From: Bacteroidales bacterium
GTDB taxonomy: Bacteria; Bacteroidota; Bacteroidia; Bacteroidales; UBA932
Assembly (NCBI GenBank): GCA_017447815.1
Contig: JAFSMS010000018.1
Coordinates: forward strand, 1-54,429
DNA length: 54,429 bases
Direction: 5' to 3'
Shown here: positions 27,817 to 36,600 of the stretch, piece after piece
Layout: each line of letters opens with the position of its first letter
How positions within the stretch are numbered: the first letter of the stretch is position 1
The notes under the pieces: generated by a model
Databases searched by the model: none
Seen by the model: the letters and a program-made list of their open reading frames with translations, nothing else
Told to the model about the DNA's origin: nothing
Made by a program: the position numbers and the translations under genes

Positions 27817-30195
27817 ATGCCTCCCGAGCACCAAAAGGGGCGTTTTCGTGCACGAGGGGACGTTTTGGGCAGGCTCGTGCACCAAAAGGGGCGTTTTCGT
27901 GCACGAGGGGTGCTTTGGGGGCTGGCCGGGGCGCTGCTGCTGGGCTGGCTGTTCTGTCTGCCGCGGCAACTATTCAAGGGTACGGTGTATTCCACGGTGG
28001 TGGAAAGTGCGGAAGGAGAACTGCTGGGCGCCCGCATCGCGGAGGACGGCCAGTGGCGCTTTCCTCCGGCCGATACGGTCCCCCGCCGCTTTGCCACCGC
28101 CCTGGTGCAGTTTGAAGACCGCCAGTTCTGGTGGCATCCGGGCGTGAACCCGGCGGCGCTGGTGCGGGCGGCCATCGACAATGCCCGCGCGGGACACGTG
28201 GTGAGCGGCGGCAGCACCCTCACCATGCAGGTGATTCGCCTTTCCCGCGGAAAGGAACGCACCCTCCGGCAGAAAATGATCGAAGCCGTGCAGGCCACCC
28301 GGCTGGAACTGCGCTGCAGCAAGCGGCGCATTCTGGCTCTCTACGCAGCCCACGCGCCCTTCGGCGGCAATGTGGTCGGCCTGGAAGCCGCCGCCTGGCG
28401 GTACTTCGGCCGGCCGGCCTCCGAACTTTCGTGGGGAGAGGCGGCCACCCTGGCGGTGCTGCCCAATGCCCCGGCCTCCATGCACCCGGGGCGCAACCGG
28501 GAGCAACTGCAGGAAAAACGCAACCGCCTCCTGAAACGGCTCCTGGAGCATGGAGACATCGACGCCGACACCTATGAGGCGGCCCTGGCGGAGGAACTGC
28601 CCGATGCGCCGCTCCCCCTGCCGGGGTGGGCCTCCCATTACGTAGAACATTGCCCGCGCGGGGAACGGACGCGCACCGCCATCCGCCTGCCACTGCAGAA
28701 AGCGGTGGAATCGGCCGTGAACCTGCGGTCCGACGACCTGGCCCGGGAGGGGGTGGCCGACATGGCCGCCCTGGTCATCGACAATCGCAGCGGCGAAGTG
28801 GTGGCCTATGTGGGCAATTCCTCGCCGGAGCGGGAGCGGCCCGGGAAGGAGGTGGACGTGGCGGCATCGGCCCGGAGCACGGGAAGCATCCTGAAGCCTT
28901 TCCTCTATGCGGCTGCGCTGCAGGAAGGGGTGATTCTGCCGCGGACGCTGCTGCCTGACGTGCCCGTGAACCTGGGCGGATTCGCCCCGCAGAACTTCGA
29001 CCGCCAGTTCTATGGCGCCGTCCCGGCCTCCGAGGCCCTGGCCCGCTCCCTGAACGTACCGTCGGTGTTCCTCCTGCGGGAGTACGGCGTGCCCAAATTC
29101 CACGCCCTCCTGCAGAAAGCCGGCCTCACCACCCTGGGGCACGACGCCGCCTGGTACGGCCTGTCCCTCATCCTCGGCGGGGCAGAGGCCCGGCTGGACC
29201 AGATCAGCGCCGCCTACAGCGCCCTGGTCCGCAGCTACTTCTCCTCCGGCGAACCGCGCGGAGCGAATAATGACGAGCCAGGGGCAAAGAATGACGAGCC
29301 CGGGGCAAAATCGGCCCTTTTTGCCCCTGGAACGGCAAAATATAGCGGGCGCGGGGCAAAATCGAGCCTTTTTGCCCCTGGAGACTGGAATCCGGTGGCG
29401 CTGTGGTACATGTTCGAGGCGCTGAAGGAGGTAAATCGGCCCGATGAACTGGACTGGCGCCTGATCCGCAGCGTGCGAAAAGCCGCCTGGAAAACCGGCA
29501 CCAGTTACGGTTTCCGCGACGCATGGGCCGTGGGCATGACGCCGGAATACACGATTGGCGTCTGGGCCGGCAATGCCGAGGGCCACGGCGTCCCGGGACT
29601 CACCGGCGCCCGTGCGGCCGGCCCTGTACTCTTCGACCTCCTGAACCTTCTCCCCGCCTCGGAAGGCTGGTTCCCGGAACCCTCCGCATCCAAGAAAACG
29701 GGCGAATCGCTGGATGCGGAAGGCGTCTGGGCCAGCGTGTGCCGGGAGTCAGGCTACCTGGCAGGGCCGGACTGCCCGGATCCGGAGGACATTCTCATTC
29801 CATCGGCCGGAGAGGAAACCGACCCCTGCCCCTATCACAAAAACGGAAACTTCGTGCTGCCGCCCGCCATGGAGTGGTTCTACAAGCCCCATCACCCGGA
29901 ATACACCGGGGCCGGGGAAACCGCCAGCACCGACACCGTCATTCAGTTCATCTACCCCTCCCCCGGCAGCACCCTCTACCTCCCCCGGCAAATGAGCGGC
30001 GAAGTGGAAGGCGCCGTTTTCCGTGCGGCCCATCACAAGGCCGACGCTACCCTGTGGTGGCATCTGGACCAAACCTATGTAGGGGAAACCCGCTTTATCC
30101 ACGAACTCCGCCTGGCCCCCGCCCCGGGAAAACACAGCCTCACCGTAGTGGACGACGAGGGCAATACCGCCAGCGTGAGTTTTACGGTGCAGTAA
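27817..30195 (+). CDS. pbpC: Penicillin-binding protein 1C
   Basis: A 792-residue bifunctional peptidoglycan synthase. The start at 27817, 4 nt after the A2M stop, is preferred to an in-frame ATG at 27745 inside the A2M gene. A 30-residue cytoplasmic tail made largely of a repeated HQKGRFRARG is followed by one membrane segment (VLWGLAGALLLGWLFCL). Glycosyltransferase: E100 in FEDRQFWW, and GGSTLTMQVIRL. Transpeptidase: S357-x-x-K360 (GSILKP), SLN, and KTG at K559. The C-terminal BiPBP_C beta domain covers about 700-792. Inserts built from palindromic DNA occur in the tail and between transpeptidase motifs (about residues 486-525). Pairing with A2M is the conserved arrangement. Confidence 0.95.
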   Translation: MPPEHQKGRFRARGDVLGRLVHQKGRFRARGVLWGLAGALLLGWLFCLPRQLFKGTVYSTVVESAEGELLGARIAEDGQWRFPPADTVPRRFATALVQFEDRQFWWHPGVNPAALVRAAIDNARAGHVVSGGSTLTMQVIRLSRGKERTLRQKMIEAVQATRLELRCSKRRILALYAAHAPFGGNVVGLEAAAWRYFGRPASELSWGEAATLAVLPNAPASMHPGRNREQLQEKRNRLLKRLLEHGDIDADTYEAALAEELPDAPLPLPGWASHYVEHCPRGERTRTAIRLPLQKAVESAVNLRSDDLAREGVADMAALVIDNRSGEVVAYVGNSSPERERPGKEVDVAASARSTGSILKPFLYAAALQEGVILPRTLLPDVPVNLGGFAPQNFDRQFYGAVPASEALARSLNVPSVFLLREYGVPKFHALLQKAGLTTLGHDAAWYGLSLILGGAEARLDQISAAYSALVRSYFSSGEPRGANNDEPGAKNDEPGAKSALFAPGTAKYSGRGAKSSLFAPGDWNPVALWYMFEALKEVNRPDELDWRLIRSVRKAAWKTGTSYGFRDAWAVGMTPEYTIGVWAGNAEGHGVPGLTGARAAGPVLFDLLNLLPASEGWFPEPSASKKTGESLDAEGVWASVCRESGYLAGPDCPDPEDILIPSAGEETDPCPYHKNGNFVLPPAMEWFYKPHHPEYTGAGETASTDTVIQFIYPSPGSTLYLPRQMSGEVEGAVFRAAHHKADATLWWHLDQTYVGETRFIHELRLAPAPGKHSLTVVDDEGNTASVSFTVQ
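27827..27910 (+). repeat. In-frame palindromic repeat pair in the pbpC 5' end
   Basis: Two tandem copies (about 27827-27860 and 27874-27910) of a unit with the core CACCAAAAGGGGCGTTTTCG followed by TGCACGAGGGG. Copy 2 is bounded by CTCGTGCA (27874-27881) and TGCACGAG (27900-27907), and AAAA/TTTT extend the symmetry. The two copies encode the repeated peptide HQKGRFRARG in the cytoplasmic tail of PBP1C without breaking the frame. Confidence 0.8.
29262..29381 (+). repeat. In-frame tandem and palindromic repeats inside pbpC
   Basis: Two 21-bp direct repeats encoding NDEPGAK are followed by two hairpins with perfect 9-bp arms GGGGCAAAA / TTTTGCCCC (29302-29327 and 29353-29378), each encoding GAKS(A/S)LFAPG. 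Together they add about 40 residues between the SxN and KTG motifs, in frame, at a place where PBP1C is not expected to have such low-complexity sequence. Confidence 0.8.
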
Positions 30196-30272
30196 TCAGC
30201 ACCAACTGTGGCCAATGTCCCAGTGGATGGCGTACTCGAAGACGGTATTTTGTGCTGAAAGGTCAAACTCCT

Positions 30273-30501
30273 CTAACACAAGTTCTTTGGCCTCTGGAAC
30301 CGGTCTTCGTCCGGAAGGTAGAAAATCCGTCCCCGGGGCTTGTTTTCATACGCGCCGATAAAGGGGCCGCTGCCGTCTCCGTGGTGTTTTTGCCGATTGT
30401 ATTTCTCCAGGGGGATGAGCACGGCACCCGTGTCCCCTTTGGTGATGATCATAGTATTGCTTGATATTGGCCCGGAATCCGGAGATGGTGGTTACTTGCA
30501 T
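30273..30501 (-). pseudogene. Decayed Phd/YefM-like antitoxin gene
   Basis: The minus strand starts like an antitoxin (MQVTTISGFRANIKQYYD), but then the frame changes and about 10 residues are missing before ITKGDTGAVLIPLEKYN, the typical second half of the Phd/YefM fold; this frame runs to a stop at 30273. So a small deletion with frameshift has inactivated the gene. A further short open stretch downstream (EAKELVLEEFDLS, ending about 30196) is in another frame and not recognised; no toxin of the YoeB/RelE type was found. The promoter and operator at 30511-30549 are intact. Antitoxin identity is by pattern recognition. Confidence 0.65.
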
Positions 30502-30510
30502 AGTGCCCGA

Positions 30511-30549
30511 TTTTGTACAAAGTCATGTACAAAATTTCAGAAATGCAAA
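30511..30549 (-). promoter_or_regulatory. Promoter with perfect inverted-repeat operator before the decayed antitoxin
   Basis: TTTTGTACA (30511-30519) and TGTACAAAA (30526-30534) form a perfect 9-bp inverted repeat with a 6-nt spacer. On the minus strand TTTG (30549-30546), 20 nt, TGACTTTG (30525-30518) give a near-consensus promoter (one mismatch in -7) that the inverted repeat overlaps. This is the arrangement of an autoregulated toxin-antitoxin operator. Confidence 0.65.
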
Positions 30550-30585
30550 GGGGGGTCAGAAGGAAGTTTCGGAAGGTTTTTATTG

Positions 30586-32256
30586 TTAATCTTTCTTCCC
30601 ATTCTCGCACTCCAGCACCGCGGCATTGTGCGCCCCGGCCATGGCATTCCAGTCCAAAGCCTCCTGGCGCGCTGCGGCGGCTTCCCGCCGGCGAGCCAGG
30701 GCGCCCTCGTAAGCCCTGTAAAGGCTCACGGCCTCTTCATACGCCCCGCGCCGGGCGTCCAGTTCCTTCAGGACATCCCGCGCACGGGCGTCGTCCATGG
30801 CCGAAAGGGCCCTCCTCCCTTCTTCCACCTGTCCGGCGTTGATCCTGCCGATGGCCCCGTTGATCTCGTCGGCCGCCTTGTCCGGCACCCACGACACATA
30901 CACCCGCACATAGCCGGAATTGCGCTGATCGCCCAAAACCTTTTCCTTGATCTTGCCCCACAGGGCCGAGTGTTTCTTAAGCTCCAGCTCCTTCCGGCGG
31001 TTGTGAGCCGCATCCAGCGTGGGCGCTCCGGCAATGCCGACGGCCGTTTCCAGTTCCCCTGTGGTGAAACCGGTAGCCACGCCCCGGCGGGTTTCCCGCA
31101 GAAGGTCTTCCAGCATGTCCTTGAACTCGGCCCAGCCTTCTTGCCCGTTCTCCACCACAAAGGCCTGCAAGGGGGCCTGCGTGCGCTTTTGCACGTACTC
31201 CTGCAGCGCCCGGGCGCGCGCAAGCGCCAGCCTTTCATTGGCCGGCTCGCCGCCGTCGATGGAAGAGAAACCCACAATCTGAATCTTCTCCACCTTGGAG
31301 ATATCGTCGGATAGGATCATGCGCGTAATGTTCACGATGGAATCCAGGGCGGGCTGGTTGTCGCGCAAACGGCCGGATTCTTCGAACGACGTCCGCAGGG
31401 CACTGCTCCCCTGGGGGTAGTAAACCTTGATCATGCCGCGCTTTTTGCGCAGCACCTGATCCGGAGTATAAGGCTGAAAATCGCCGATATGCAGAAGGAA
31501 AGGCGTTTTTACGGAGTCCACGGCACCGCGGTGCGGTTCCACGGGGGCCAGCTGCGGACGGAAGGGGCCGGGATCCTCCACGGGGTCCGGCATAGGCATT
31601 TCTTCCGGAACTTCCCTGAGCGGGATGGGAACATCGCATTCCCTCGGGCGTTTCACGGGGTTCCAGGCCACATTCACGCCCAGTTTGGGCACCAGGGCAG
31701 GCTTGGATTCGTCGGCCAGCTTGTCGCCGCAGTGCTCGCAACGATAACTCCCGTAACCGGCGTAACCGGCGGCTACACCGGCCTCCAGCTCCAGCCGCCA
31801 ATGGTCACCCAGCCACCAGGAATAGCCGCCGAAAAGGCCGAGGCCCACAAAATCGCCCTGCAGGCGCTTGTCGCGGGTTTCGGGATACAGGCCCAGCGGA
31901 AAGGACACTTTGCCCACATTGAAGTAGGTATAGACCAGATCGGCCCCAAGGAACAGGCCTTGATACACCCGGCCAGGGTAGAAACGGACTTCCGGAACAA
32001 TGGCGAAATTGCGCCAGTGGCGGGGATTGTTGATGTTGTCGGTGTCCCAGAACAGCCAGCGGGGCCAGCTCTTGAGCCCGGCATCCAAACCCAGGGATAA
32101 ACGTTTGCCAATAGGAAACTCAAGGCCCAGATTGGGCTCTGCCGCACCGTCCCAAAGGAGGTTGGTACGGACAGAAATTCCCTGCGGCGCAGACTGCGCG
32201 AAAGCCAAAACGCTCACCGTCAATCCGAGCAGGGACAACTTCAATTTCCGAAGCAT
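30586..32256 (-). CDS. DUF3575 outer-membrane protein fused to an OmpA/DUF3868-like C-terminal region
   Basis: A 556-residue exported protein (signal peptide ending in AFAQ; start at 32256 fits the promoter). Residues about 25-190 are a DUF3575 domain (RTNLLWDGAAEPNLGLEFP, family CxxC in YRCEHCGDK), thought to be an outer-membrane barrel linked to pili. Residues about 270-400 resemble the C-terminal half of the DUF3868 protein of operon 2 (here IQIVGFSSIDG and ALARARALQEYV; there IWIKGHASPEG and ALAKGRTEAIRDYV), an OmpA-like element. The last 120 residues are helical. Operon 2 has these two functions as separate neighbouring genes; operon 1 has neither, so this gene may serve operon 1. It is monocistronic. 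Confidence 0.75.
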   Translation of the reverse strand: MLRKLKLSLLGLTVSVLAFAQSAPQGISVRTNLLWDGAAEPNLGLEFPIGKRLSLGLDAGLKSWPRWLFWDTDNINNPRHWRNFAIVPEVRFYPGRVYQGLFLGADLVYTYFNVGKVSFPLGLYPETRDKRLQGDFVGLGLFGGYSWWLGDHWRLELEAGVAAGYAGYGSYRCEHCGDKLADESKPALVPKLGVNVAWNPVKRPRECDVPIPLREVPEEMPMPDPVEDPGPFRPQLAPVEPHRGAVDSVKTPFLLHIGDFQPYTPDQVLRKKRGMIKVYYPQGSSALRTSFEESGRLRDNQPALDSIVNITRMILSDDISKVEKIQIVGFSSIDGGEPANERLALARARALQEYVQKRTQAPLQAFVVENGQEGWAEFKDMLEDLLRETRRGVATGFTTGELETAVGIAGAPTLDAAHNRRKELELKKHSALWGKIKEKVLGDQRNSGYVRVYVSWVPDKAADEINGAIGRINAGQVEEGRRALSAMDDARARDVLKELDARRGAYEEAVSLYRAYEGALARRREAAAARQEALDWNAMAGAHNAAVLECENGKKD

Positions 32257-32295
32257 CGGGCCTGTCATCGCTAACAATAATAACGCAAAACAATG

Positions 32296-32327
32296 CAAAA
32301 ATACGACTTTTTTGTGTAATTAACAAA
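32296..32327 (-). promoter_or_regulatory. Promoter of the DUF3575 fusion gene
   Basis: TTTG (32327-32324), 20 nt, TATTTTTG (32303-32296) on the minus strand match the consensus. Transcription should start near 32292, giving a leader of about 36 nt before the ATG at 32256. Confidence 0.75.
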
Positions 32328-32340
32328 AAAACCAACTCGC

Positions 32341-32712
32341 ATGAAAGAAATCGGCATTCCCCAATGGACCCAAAAAAGGAAAGGCGAAAGGTCACCGGCA
32401 CCGTTACCCCGTAACGGACCATCGGCTTTTGTTTTTTCGCCGGAGACTTCTGTGATGGACCAGTATGTTGGATGGCTCCGCAGCATGTTCAAGAGCGTCA
32501 ATGCCAATGATGTGTTCGTCGGCGTGTACCTGACAGGCATTCTTCCCATAAAAAAGTATAACTCCCAGTCGGCCCTGAACAATTTTGCGGACATTGTGCT
32601 GATTCCGCGCAAGAACGTGGACTTGCCGGCCCTGAGTGCTTACCCTGTTGTGTCTCCTGTGTTACACCGTGTATTACCAATCGTTCCCATAAGGGGAACT
32701 ATCTTAGCGTAA
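32341..32712 (+). pseudogene. Deleted remnant of an AAA-ATPase-like / PD-(D/E)XK (DUF1703) gene
   Basis: A 123-codon ORF that joins pieces which are far apart in the parent family of about 500-600 residues. DQYVGWLRSMFKSV through YLTGILPIKKYNSQSALNNF is the middle of the ATPase part, and ADIVLIPRKNVDLPAL comes from the C-terminal nuclease domain, just before where its ExK motif would be. The N-terminal 40 residues and the last 30 do not match anything recognised, and the ORF ends inside the neighbouring minus-strand fimbrillin gene. It is therefore at least a doubly deleted pseudogene. Family identity is from memory of its motifs. Confidence 0.6.
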
Positions 32713-33646
32713 CGCTCAGGTCGTACTTTTTGAACGGATCGAAACCCGCGTTGCTGTTGGAAGTATTGATAAAGTTAATCTGCTGCGATTTTGTAATAGC
32801 ACCGGTAAGGTTTAACGTAACCGCCAGGCGCTTATAATTTTGGGGGATGGCATAGAACGTAAAGGACGCTTTCTCGTTCATGCTCATGGTTTTGGCATAT
32901 GAAGGCTGCAGGGACTTATAAGGCGGGGTCTCCACCAGTCCGCCATAAGAAACGGATGGCGCATAATAACCATAACCGTCTCCTATCCCTTCGATATCCA
33001 CATAATACTTTCCGTACATATACATCTGATTCGAGGACGAAGTCCAATAAGGCTCATCCCAGGCAACTACCTGAACGGATGCAATCCGTAAGTCTGCCGC
33101 ATACTTGTTTTCTACAGTGATACGGAATACCGACACGGCAGGGGTCATGTAAAACTGTTTTTGAACCTCCGGGGCATCAGAATGCGTGGCACCCACCATG
33201 TAAAATTTATTTGGGTCGCCATTGGACATGTTGCGGGTAATCTCGGCCTCAATCCTACCCCGTGGGTTTTCACCCACTGTCGGCGTAGAAACGGGAATAA
33301 TCTTGGTGCTGGAGGGATATGCCACATAAAAATCGTGCGGTCCCGTTTCAGTCCAGCGTAAAGGGCTCGCCGAAGACCATTGATAAGTTGATGTATTGTA
33401 TGTATACACAGCCTCGTCACTTGCACCGGAAGACGAATACTTGAGGATTTTCACCTGGTCGTTCTCCCATTCAGGATACACCCAATTATTCCAAAACTTA
33501 AGAACCAATTTGGTGTCGGGCTCGCTTTCCTCTATATTGGTGGAAAACTGGATCTCCTTCCCGATCAGCTCATTCTGCTGTTCGGGAAACTTTGAGCAAG
33601 CCACGGTCACAAGTGCGCAAAAGCTGTATATTAGGACTCTCTTCAT
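32699..33646 (-). CDS. Fimbrillin-like lipoprotein (operon 2, gene 8)
   Basis: A 315-residue lipoprotein (lipobox VAC, C17), last gene of operon 2, 2 nt after gene 7. The layout is that of short fimbrillin-family proteins: an N-terminal EIQFSTNIEESEPDTKLVL, the central FYMTPAVSVFRITVEN strand, and a C-terminal region ending FDPFKKYDLSVTLR. It is visibly less GC-rich than most genes nearby. A role as minor or tip subunit is inferred from position. It could also be a separately acquired fimbrillin. Confidence 0.7.
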   Translation of the reverse strand: MKRVLIYSFCALVTVACSKFPEQQNELIGKEIQFSTNIEESEPDTKLVLKFWNNWVYPEWENDQVKILKYSSSGASDEAVYTYNTSTYQWSSASPLRWTETGPHDFYVAYPSSTKIIPVSTPTVGENPRGRIEAEITRNMSNGDPNKFYMVGATHSDAPEVQKQFYMTPAVSVFRITVENKYAADLRIASVQVVAWDEPYWTSSSNQMYMYGKYYVDIEGIGDGYGYYAPSVSYGGLVETPPYKSLQPSYAKTMSMNEKASFTFYAIPQNYKRLAVTLNLTGAITKSQQINFINTSNSNAGFDPFKKYDLSVTLR

Positions 33647-33648
33647 CT

Positions 33649-36600
33649 TTACAAGTAAATGCTTCCTGCCGAGAAAGATCCTCCATAGGTCAACGAACCG
33701 GCAGTAATATAGGTAACTTCAAATGGAATATTCCCGGCATCCTCGTAGCGGTCGCGGACCGGGCGCACCTGGCAGCCGTGAGCGCGAAGGAAGCCGGAAT
33801 ATGGAATGGTGTTCGGCGCCGCTGCCACTGTATAGACGGGAATACATTGAGGGTAGCCCATCGTGGTGGACAAGTCGGTGATGCTGCGCCGCATGGTGAA
33901 GGTACGGGCATACAGCGCATCATCATAGAAAGGCGCAGCCGTCCAATACAATGCCTCCTCATACATGCCGCTGATTTTGCCGGCATCCCCTCCGAATCCT
34001 ACGCGGCGTCCCAGGGCCGGGAAGAACATGATTCCGTTGTCCTTGTCCCGGGGGTCGCAGTACAGGAACATCCCCTGGCTGCCGAAGGGCTGGCCGTCGC
34101 CGTAGTCTCCGTTGATATAGAAACTGGGACGGAGCCCGTTGATGACCAGCGTGGGGTCCGCCTTCTCGGCGTCCGTAACCACATTGGCATCCATACCCTT
34201 GAGGTTGAAGCCGGTGAAGGCATATTCGTTGGGCACTTTGAAACCCGGAGGGCAGGGGTCATACACCGTCTTGGCGACATAGTAACCGTCGAAATGCTCC
34301 GTAGATTCTTTGGTATAATGCGTCACGTTGGCATCCCACAGGTTGTCAAAGCGTTCCCCCGACCAGGTGTAGGGACCGCTGGCGTCTATGGTGTATTGCG
34401 TATAAGGATAGGCCATGGTCTCCGGAATATAGTTGGAAGGCCAATCCCAATATGCCTGAGAGCCGGTATTATACGTGGGGAGGATCTCCGAACTCGTGAT
34501 TGTCCCGTCTTCGAAATAGATTGTTTTGGCGAAATTCTTGGATTGATCCCCTCCCACGCTGAACATGGGATCCTTCCGCCCCCATTGGTAATGGACCGCG
34601 CTGGCCGTGGACGCGTCCCCTTGTTGTACAAGATCCACGATAGCCTCATTTCCCGATGTCTTTTGCCTGAATTTCACCCGGCAATAACGCGGCGGCTTGC
34701 CGGCCACATAACCCAGATTCAAGTCCAGCATGTCGTTATTGGCCAGTTTCGTCGGCTCTGTCGTATTTGCCGGGACAGAACCTACTTCCTGATACTTCGG
34801 GTCCAGCCAATAATACACCTTCTGCGTTTTTAGGACGCTCTCGGGGACGGCCCAGATATGCCAGCTCCATATAATGTTTCCAATTGCGTCTTCCAGGGCG
34901 ATGACCGCGTTTCCTCCTGCCCGGTTGGACAGGTTGTCAACCTTGAAATAAAGGTAATGGTCTTCGTACGAGAAACTCCCGTGCACATCCACCATATCCT
35001 CAACATCCTGCCATACCAGGTGCGGATAACAGTACCAGCTCAGGCCCATGCCGTTATCTCCATCATCGCGGGTAATCCAGGGTTTAGACAGCCAAGTCCA
35101 GTTTGCTGCCAGGAACTGTCCCGCGATGTAACTGCCCCCAATATTTGGACTGAAGGCCTTGGTGTTAATCGTCCCCTGCTGGTATGCATTGCCCCAGACC
35201 ATCGGAATCTTGTACCAGCCTGGCCCGGACACCACATAGCAGTTGGCCGTCTCGTAGGGCGTATCGGAGGGCGTCCCCTGCATGGTTCGGCCCGGATAGG
35301 CCAACTGCGTCAGGAAATCATAATTGCTGAGGTCGATGGCCGTTTCCGGCGTAGTGTTGCCCAGGTTCAGCCAAACGTCATCTGCGGAAAGATCGTAGGT
35401 CGCCTCGACCTCGGCATCATAATCCACCACCGCCGTCGAGGGATCCACGGGGTCTCCCGTGGGGGCCTTGCCGTCACCGGTATAGGCTTCCAGAGTTAAC
35501 CAGGCTGGTTTGGATGTCGTCCACCCCTCTCCTGTATTGTACTCCACGGCATCCCAGGGCCAGGCTTCGTATTCGTCCTTGTCCAGTGCCTTATTGTAAG
35601 TCTTACGATAGCTGGAAACGTGATAATAGTCGTCAATAGCGCTTCCCTCCGGATGGAACTGACCATATTCCTGGGTTACGGCAAAGATATACTCGATATC
35701 CACCAGGTTCATGTTTACAATGAGCTTCCGGGTGGCCGGCAAACGATACCACTCTCCGCTTGTCTTGACCTGCAGGTTCAGCTTCCGCAGACGCGTCTTC
35801 CCTGCATCATCCTCAAATGTAATGACCACGGTTAGGCAGGTCTGGTCCACGGGAAGTGCGAGAAGCGTGGCAATCACCGTATTGTCAGCCAGCGTCTCAC
35901 TCATGTTCAGGTCCATGGAAATGCTGCGGCCCTCCGAAGACTTTTGCACGGATTGAATATCTCCGGTAAGGCCATCTTGCAAACCCACTTCGGCGGTAAA
36001 ATCACCGTACAGGTCAGACCCGGCGACTCCGTCAGCGGAAGTCAGGGTAAGCCGCTTGAGTTTGTAGCTGCGGGAAGCGGTATCCCCCGCCTTGATAACG
36101 AACTTGAAGGCGCTGAACAACGGCCTGAACAGCAACTCCACCTTCTGTTTCCCTACATCCTGCCCACCCACCTTGGCACCGGCATACATGTAGGCATTGG
36201 TCATATCTGGCAGATACTCATAGGTGGTAATGCCAGCGGAAGTGGTCTCAGAACGGCTGAGGGCCGTCTGGACAGACGGGACACCCCCCTTGATCACCGC
36301 CGTTTTTTTCTCCGTACCCAGGGCAAAATCGCCATCATCGGCCGGCAGCGGATACATGCCGAAGAAATAATGGTCGGTGGTGGAAGGCTCCCAGTAAAGG
36401 TCCTTGCCGGAAGTGACGGGATCGACCTCGGCTTCACTCTGGCGAAGGCCCGCCTGGTTGGTCTTGGCATTGGCCACTACGGTATAGTCGGCCGATTTGT
36501 CCCCCGCCTTGGTAACGCCCACGTTGGAGATGACACGAATTTTGTCCACGCCGGGCCGCCAGTTGATACGCTCATATCCCCCCACGATTTCCCCGCTGTA

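Noticed and set aside
22671-28331. Very long minus-strand ORF (1886 codons) opposite the alpha-2-macroglobulin gene
   Set aside because: It mirrors GC-rich third positions of the real plus-strand gene, shows no recognisable domain and has biased, low-complexity composition.
27970-29586. Minus-strand ORF of 538 codons opposite pbpC
   Set aside because: Antisense to a gene with all PBP1C motifs; no domain seen.
32271-32612. Minus-strand ORF of 113 codons upstream of the DUF3575 fusion gene
   Set aside because: It runs opposite the ATPase/nuclease remnant and through the promoter at 32296-32327.
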